Notes under the pieces: model-generated | Told to the model about the DNA's origin: nothing | Database searches by the model: none | The model's input: only the letters and a program-made list of their open reading frames with translations | Position numbers and translations under genes: made by a program | Part shown: in pieces, positions 4,500-5,099 of the stretch | Numbering within the stretch: the stretch's first letter is position 1 | How the letters are laid out: every line of letters starts with the position of its first letter | NCBI GenBank assembly: GCA_023389535.1 | Contig: JAEWEH010000152.1 | Coordinates: 1-5,099 of the forward strand | Direction of reading: 5' to 3' | DNA from: Pseudomonadota bacterium | GTDB lineage: Bacteria > Pseudomonadota > Gammaproteobacteria > Burkholderiales > Burkholderiaceae_B | Length of the DNA: 5,099 bases

Positions 4500-5099
4500 A
4501 TGAACAGCACTTCTAAGAATCTCTCTGGGCCCTTGAAGGGCTTGCGCGTTATCGACGCGGGCCAAATGATCGCCGGGCCGCTGTCTTGCACGCTGATGGC
4601 TGACTTCGGGGCCGATGTCATCAAGCTGGAGCACCCGGTTCACGGGGATGCCATGCGCGCGCGGCCGCCGGAAAAGGACGGAAAGTCCCTATGGTGGAAG
4701 GTCATCGGACGCAACAAACGCAACGTCACCTTGAACCTGTCCAAGCCGGAAGGCCAAGAGCTGCTCAAGCGCCTGGTCGAGAACGCCGATATCGTGGTCG
4801 AGAATTTTCGGCCGGGTACGTTCGAGCGCTGGGGCTTGGGGTATGACGTGCTCAAGCAAATCAACCCCGGCATTATTCTTGTGCGTGTTTCCGGCTATGG
4901 GCAAAGCGGTCCGTATGCGTCGCGGGGCGGCTATGGCACGGTGGCCGAGGCATACTCCGGCATCCCTTCGTTCACGGGATTCCCGGACGGTCCTCCAACC
5001 TTGAGCTCTTCGTTTGCCATGGCCGATTCCGTGGCAGCGACCTTCGCCGCGCTGGGGGCGCTGATGGCAGTGTACGAGCGCAACAATTCAGGTTTGGGC
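4500..5099 (+). CDS. Family III CoA-transferase, CaiB/BaiF type (3' end outside window)
   Basis: The first 200 residues of a protein normally about 390-410 long. Family III CoA-transferases move CoA between organic acids via an aspartyl-CoA mixed anhydride. Typical features in order: GLRVIDAGQMIAGPL (14-28), the early strand and CoA-binding turn; MADFGADVIKLEHP (33-46); GRNKRNVTLNL (70-80); ADIVVENFRPGT (96-107); and GYGQSGPYASRGGY (132-145). Asp176 in SFAMADSVAA is at the place of the catalytic Asp (169 in formyl-CoA transferase). The ATG at 4500 is chosen because it is the only start giving the usual short N-terminal lead; its ribosome binding site is poor (TGGA at 4487-4490, 9 bases away). 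No stop is reached. It points to organic-acid catabolism, in keeping with the left-hand genes, but the acid cannot be named. Confidence 0.9.
   Translation, partial: MNSTSKNLSGPLKGLRVIDAGQMIAGPLSCTLMADFGADVIKLEHPVHGDAMRARPPEKDGKSLWWKVIGRNKRNVTLNLSKPEGQELLKRLVENADIVVENFRPGTFERWGLGYDVLKQINPGIILVRVSGYGQSGPYASRGGYGTVAEAYSGIPSFTGFPDGPPTLSSSFAMADSVAATFAALGALMAVYERNNSGLG

Overview
The window looks like a moderately GC-rich betaproteobacterial chromosome. The proteins resemble those of Burkholderiales, and I would guess the Alcaligenaceae (Bordetella/Achromobacter-like); this is an impression from protein style, not a search. Two blocks of ordinary catabolic genes flank an accessory stretch of about 2.1 kb that holds three separate toxin-antitoxin (TA) modules and a gene relic.

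Left block (1-1820, + strand): the 3' part of a gene for a protein with two RidA/YjgF-like domains is followed three bases later by a complete alpha/beta-hydrolase gene. The hydrolase starts at GTG behind a strong AAGGAG. The unit ends at a clear rho-independent terminator (1783-1818).

TA stretch (about 1820-3995): (i) hicA-hicB on the + strand. Its promoter -10 box lies only 4 bp before the hicA ATG and inside a perfect inverted repeat, so transcripts from it should lack a hicA ribosome binding site and make mainly HicB antitoxin. (ii) On the - strand, a short antitoxin-like gene overlaps by ATGA with a PemK/MazF-like toxin gene. The 5' end of the antitoxin frame appears broken by a one-base slip in a run of four C. 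(iii) vapB-vapC on the + strand, overlapping by one base, with a good promoter (TTGATT-17-TATCAT) and a perfect 19-bp operator-like palindrome over the -10.

Right block (3996-5099): immediately after the vapC stop, on the - strand, is an internal fragment of an amidase-signature enzyme without its catalytic part. This suggests that the TA stretch arrived by insertion/deletion into older catabolic DNA. After an AT-rich leader comes the 5' part of a family III (CaiB/BaiF) CoA-transferase gene, which runs off the window.

The three TA modules are each of known or near-known type. The most interesting points are the hicA start architecture, the damaged antitoxin beside an apparently intact MazF-like toxin, and three different TA families packed back to back next to a gene scar. 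I found no transposase, integrase, CRISPR array, tRNA or rRNA.
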